Shown one piece after another: positions 62,234 through 64,000 of a stretch of 64,000 nucleotides of DNA; the first letter of the stretch is position 1; each line of letters starts with the position of its first letter. The DNA comes from Collinsella sp. An268 (GTDB taxonomy: Bacteria; Actinomycetota; Coriobacteriia; Coriobacteriales; Coriobacteriaceae): contig NZ_NFJH01000003.1 of assembly GCF_002159765.1 (NCBI RefSeq), forward strand, positions 62,001 to 126,000, given 5' to 3'. The notes beneath the pieces were generated by a model. That model saw only the letters and a list, made by a program, of their open reading frames with translations, did not search any database and was not told the origin of the DNA. The position numbers and the translations under genes were made by a program.

Positions 62234-62998
62234 ATGAAGCAATTGCTCATCCGCGCCGACGACATCGGCTACTCCTACGCCGTCAACGTTGGCATCGCCC
62301 GCACCGTACACGAGGGCCTCGTGCGCTCCGTCGGCGTCATGCCCAACATGCCCGAGACGGAGCGCGGCGTCGCCTGGGTCAAGGATGCCGACATCGCCAT
62401 CGGCCAGCACACCAACGTCTGCCTGGGGCGCCCCTGCGCCGACCCCGCGCGCATCCCGAGCCTTTTGGGGCCGGACGGCTGCTTTAAGAGCAGCCGCGAG
62501 TACCGCGCCAAGTATAAAGAGGGTGTCGACTTTGTCGACTTCGACGAGGCGGTAATCGAGATCGAGGCACAGCTCGCGCGCTTCCTCGAGGTTGTGGGGA
62601 GCGACCCCGACTACTTCGAGGCGCACGCCGTCACGAGCAACAACCTCAATCGCGCCATCGCCTACGTTGCCGAACGCCACGGCTACAAGAACCAGCCGGC
62701 TTCGTTCGACCCCACTGCCGTGGTTACCTGCGGCTCCACACCGGTGCGCATGGTCCTGCGCTCGATGACGCCCGACTACGACCCCGCCGCGTGCATCCGC
62801 GAGACGGTCGCGCAGATGGCCGACGGCGACACCACCGTGTTTGTGGCGCACCCCGGCTATCTGGACCAGTTCATCCTCAACAACTCGTCGCTCACCACCG
62901 ACCGCACCAAGGAGGTCGACGCGCTCATCTCGCCTGAGCTGCGCACCTGGCTCGAGGCGCAGCCCGATCTTGCGCTTATCGACTACCGCGACCTGTAA
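62234..62998 (+). CDS. ChbG/YdjC-family carbohydrate deacetylase
   Basis: The protein is 254 residues of the YdjC/ChbG family, which removes acetyl groups from N-acetylated di- or oligosaccharides using a metal. Metal-site residues are Asp9/Asp10 in RADDIGYS, His59 in GQHTNV and a histidine near EAHAVTSNN; HPGYLD near the C-terminus is also conserved. ChbG itself deacetylates chitobiose after PTS import. Here it lies right after a PTS gene, so an acetylated amino-sugar phosphate is likely. GGAGG lies upstream of the ATG. A strong terminator follows. Confidence 0.9.
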   Translation: MKQLLIRADDIGYSYAVNVGIARTVHEGLVRSVGVMPNMPETERGVAWVKDADIAIGQHTNVCLGRPCADPARIPSLLGPDGCFKSSREYRAKYKEGVDFVDFDEAVIEIEAQLARFLEVVGSDPDYFEAHAVTSNNLNRAIAYVAERHGYKNQPASFDPTAVVTCGSTPVRMVLRSMTPDYDPAACIRETVAQMADGDTTVFVAHPGYLDQFILNNSSLTTDRTKEVDALISPELRTWLEAQPDLALIDYRDL

Positions 62999-63075
62999 GC
63001 AACGGCAAGGCACAGCCGCGACGGCACGTGATGGCGGGTGGAGCACAAGGCACCGCACGACCATGACGTAGCATA

Positions 63076-63120
63076 ACGTCGAGAACTCGACAGAAGTTTT
63101 GTCGAGTTCTCGACGTTTTT
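63076..63120 (+). terminator. Intrinsic terminator after the deacetylase gene
   Basis: ACGTCGAGAACTCGAC and GTCGAGTTCTCGACGT form a perfect 16-bp stem with a 9-base loop, followed by TTTTTGTTTG. TCGAGTTT units repeat twice just after it. Confidence 0.95.
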
Positions 63121-63182
63121 GTTTGTCGAGTTTATCGAGTTTGCCGAGGAGGCGCCCGAGGCCGCTCCCGGTGCTCCGCAGC

Positions 63183-64000
63183 CTACTCCGTGCGCAGCGC
63201 CGTAACCGGGTCCTTCTTCGCCGCCATGCGGCTCGGCGCCAAGCCCGCCGCGAGCGACAGCACCACCGAGATGACCACGAGCGCCACGCCCGCCCCCACA
63301 GGCACCGCCGCAAGGTTCTCCACCCCGGCGACCGCGTAGATGATGGCGTTGACCGGAATGTCCAAGAGCACCGTGACGCCCACGCCGAGCAAGCCCGAGA
63401 CCAACCCGATGATGAACGTCTCGGCGGTAAAGATGCGCGAAACGTCGCGCTTGCTCGCACCGATGGCACGCAGGATGCCGATCTCCTTCGTGCGCTCGAG
63501 CACCGAGATGTAGGTGATGATGCCGATCATGATGGAGCTCACCACGAGCGAGATGGCCACAAAGGCGATCAGGATGTAGGTGATGGCGTTCACGATATCG
63601 GTCACGCTCGACATGAGCATGCCCACGATATCGGTGTACTGGATCTCGGTTCCCTCGCCGTCGGCCCGAATCTGATCGTTGTACTCGTCAATGAGCTGGT
63701 CGACCTGCTCCTTCGCCTCAAAGTCTACGGGATAGATGCTGATGGTCGACGGATTGTCGAGGTCGCCTTTGCCCAGCAGCTCGAGATTTCCCTCGTAGGT
63801 CGCATTGTCCGTCTGGCTCGCCATCTGCTCTGAGAACGCCTCGGCTATCTCGTCGTCCGACAGGCCCTCAGCACGCAGTTCGTCGACATAGCTCTGGAGC
63901 TGCGAGCCCTGCTCGGCGGGCAGCTGGCCGATCAGCATCTCGATACCCTCCATCGTGAGGCCCGTCGAGCTCTCCTCAAACGGCAGCCCCGTGAAGATAT
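63183..64000 (-). CDS. FtsX-type ABC transporter permease, cut by the right window edge
   Basis: The visible part is the C-terminal 272 residues; the frame stays open to the window edge at 64000. It has an extracytoplasmic domain (about the first 120 residues shown, polar) and three membrane helices with the FtsX/MacB signature EIGILRAIGASKRDVSRIFTAE between the first and second. The end APSRMAAKKDPVTALRTE is the usual one. Such permeases work with an ATPase on lipoproteins, peptides or antibiotics. Whether it belongs to the BceRS system at 25 kb cannot be told. Confidence 0.85.
   Translation of the reverse strand, partial: IFTGLPFEESSTGLTMEGIEMLIGQLPAEQGSQLQSYVDELRAEGLSDDEIAEAFSEQMASQTDNATYEGNLELLGKGDLDNPSTISIYPVDFEAKEQVDQLIDEYNDQIRADGEGTEIQYTDIVGMLMSSVTDIVNAITYILIAFVAISLVVSSIMIGIITYISVLERTKEIGILRAIGASKRDVSRIFTAETFIIGLVSGLLGVGVTVLLDIPVNAIIYAVAGVENLAAVPVGAGVALVVISVVLSLAAGLAPSRMAAKKDPVTALRTE

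Noticed and set aside
63121-63150. Repeated TCGAGTTT units as a CRISPR or tandem array
   Set aside because: Only two or three short copies occur right after a terminator built of the same bases; they look like degenerate copies of the stem.

Overview
The window is high-GC bacterial DNA with short intergenic gaps, many GTG starts and purine-rich ribosome binding sites. The gene content fits an anaerobic, fermentative actinomycete of the class Coriobacteriia (a Collinsella- or Olsenella-like gut organism). The pointers are an Ech-type energy-converting NiFe hydrogenase, FabK-based type II fatty acid synthesis, PTS sugar uptake with BglG-type antiterminators, MurE enzymes without the meso-DAP motif, and no respiratory chain. 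The genus is an inference from gene content, not from a search.

Layout. 0-3 kb: a P-loop ATPase cut by the left edge, a small unknown gene, and an XRE regulator with its own membrane segments next to a DUF4097 envelope protein. 3-9.2 kb: hydrogenase maturation genes hypB and hypA, the twin-arginine translocase genes tatA and tatC, a STAS protein, a membrane TPR protein, a single-span protein and a class Ic aspartate aminotransferase, all on the minus strand. 9.5-17.8 kb: a small conserved protein, nhaA, family II pyrophosphatase, ROK glucokinase, brnQ and pcrA. 17.9-23.0 kb: a catabolic cassette consisting of antiterminator, PTS EIIBC, M81 metallopeptidase and DUF1177, preceded by a leader terminator. 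23.1-32 kb: uppP, a universal stress protein, a BceRS-like two-component system, an unknown gene, purH, a DUF2207 protein and ferritin. 32-40 kb: gluQ, a toxin-antitoxin-like pair, tRNA-Ser(GCU), two tandem murE paralogues, and asnB with a structured leader.

40-46 kb holds a compact hydrogenase operon in which the two membrane subunits EchA and EchB are one fused 954-residue protein. HypA and HypB, 36 kb away, are the expected nickel-insertion factors. 46.3-48.7 kb is a polar amino-acid ABC transporter whose binding protein carries both a twin-arginine motif and a lipobox. 48.8-59.2 kb is a complete fatty-acid operon, acpP-accB-accC-accD-accA-fabH-fabK-fabD-fabG-fabF-fabZ, followed by a MarR/FabT-like regulator. 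59.5-63 kb is a second PTS module: antiterminator, terminator leader, EIIBC and a ChbG/YdjC-type deacetylase. The right edge cuts an FtsX-type ABC permease.

The points most worth following are the PTS/M81/DUF1177 cassette, the EchAB fusion with a shared C-terminal helix on EchD and EchF, the two non-DAP MurE enzymes, the asnB leader structure, and similar palindromes upstream of the amino-acid transporter and the fatty-acid operon. No CRISPR array, prophage, insertion sequence or rRNA gene was seen.
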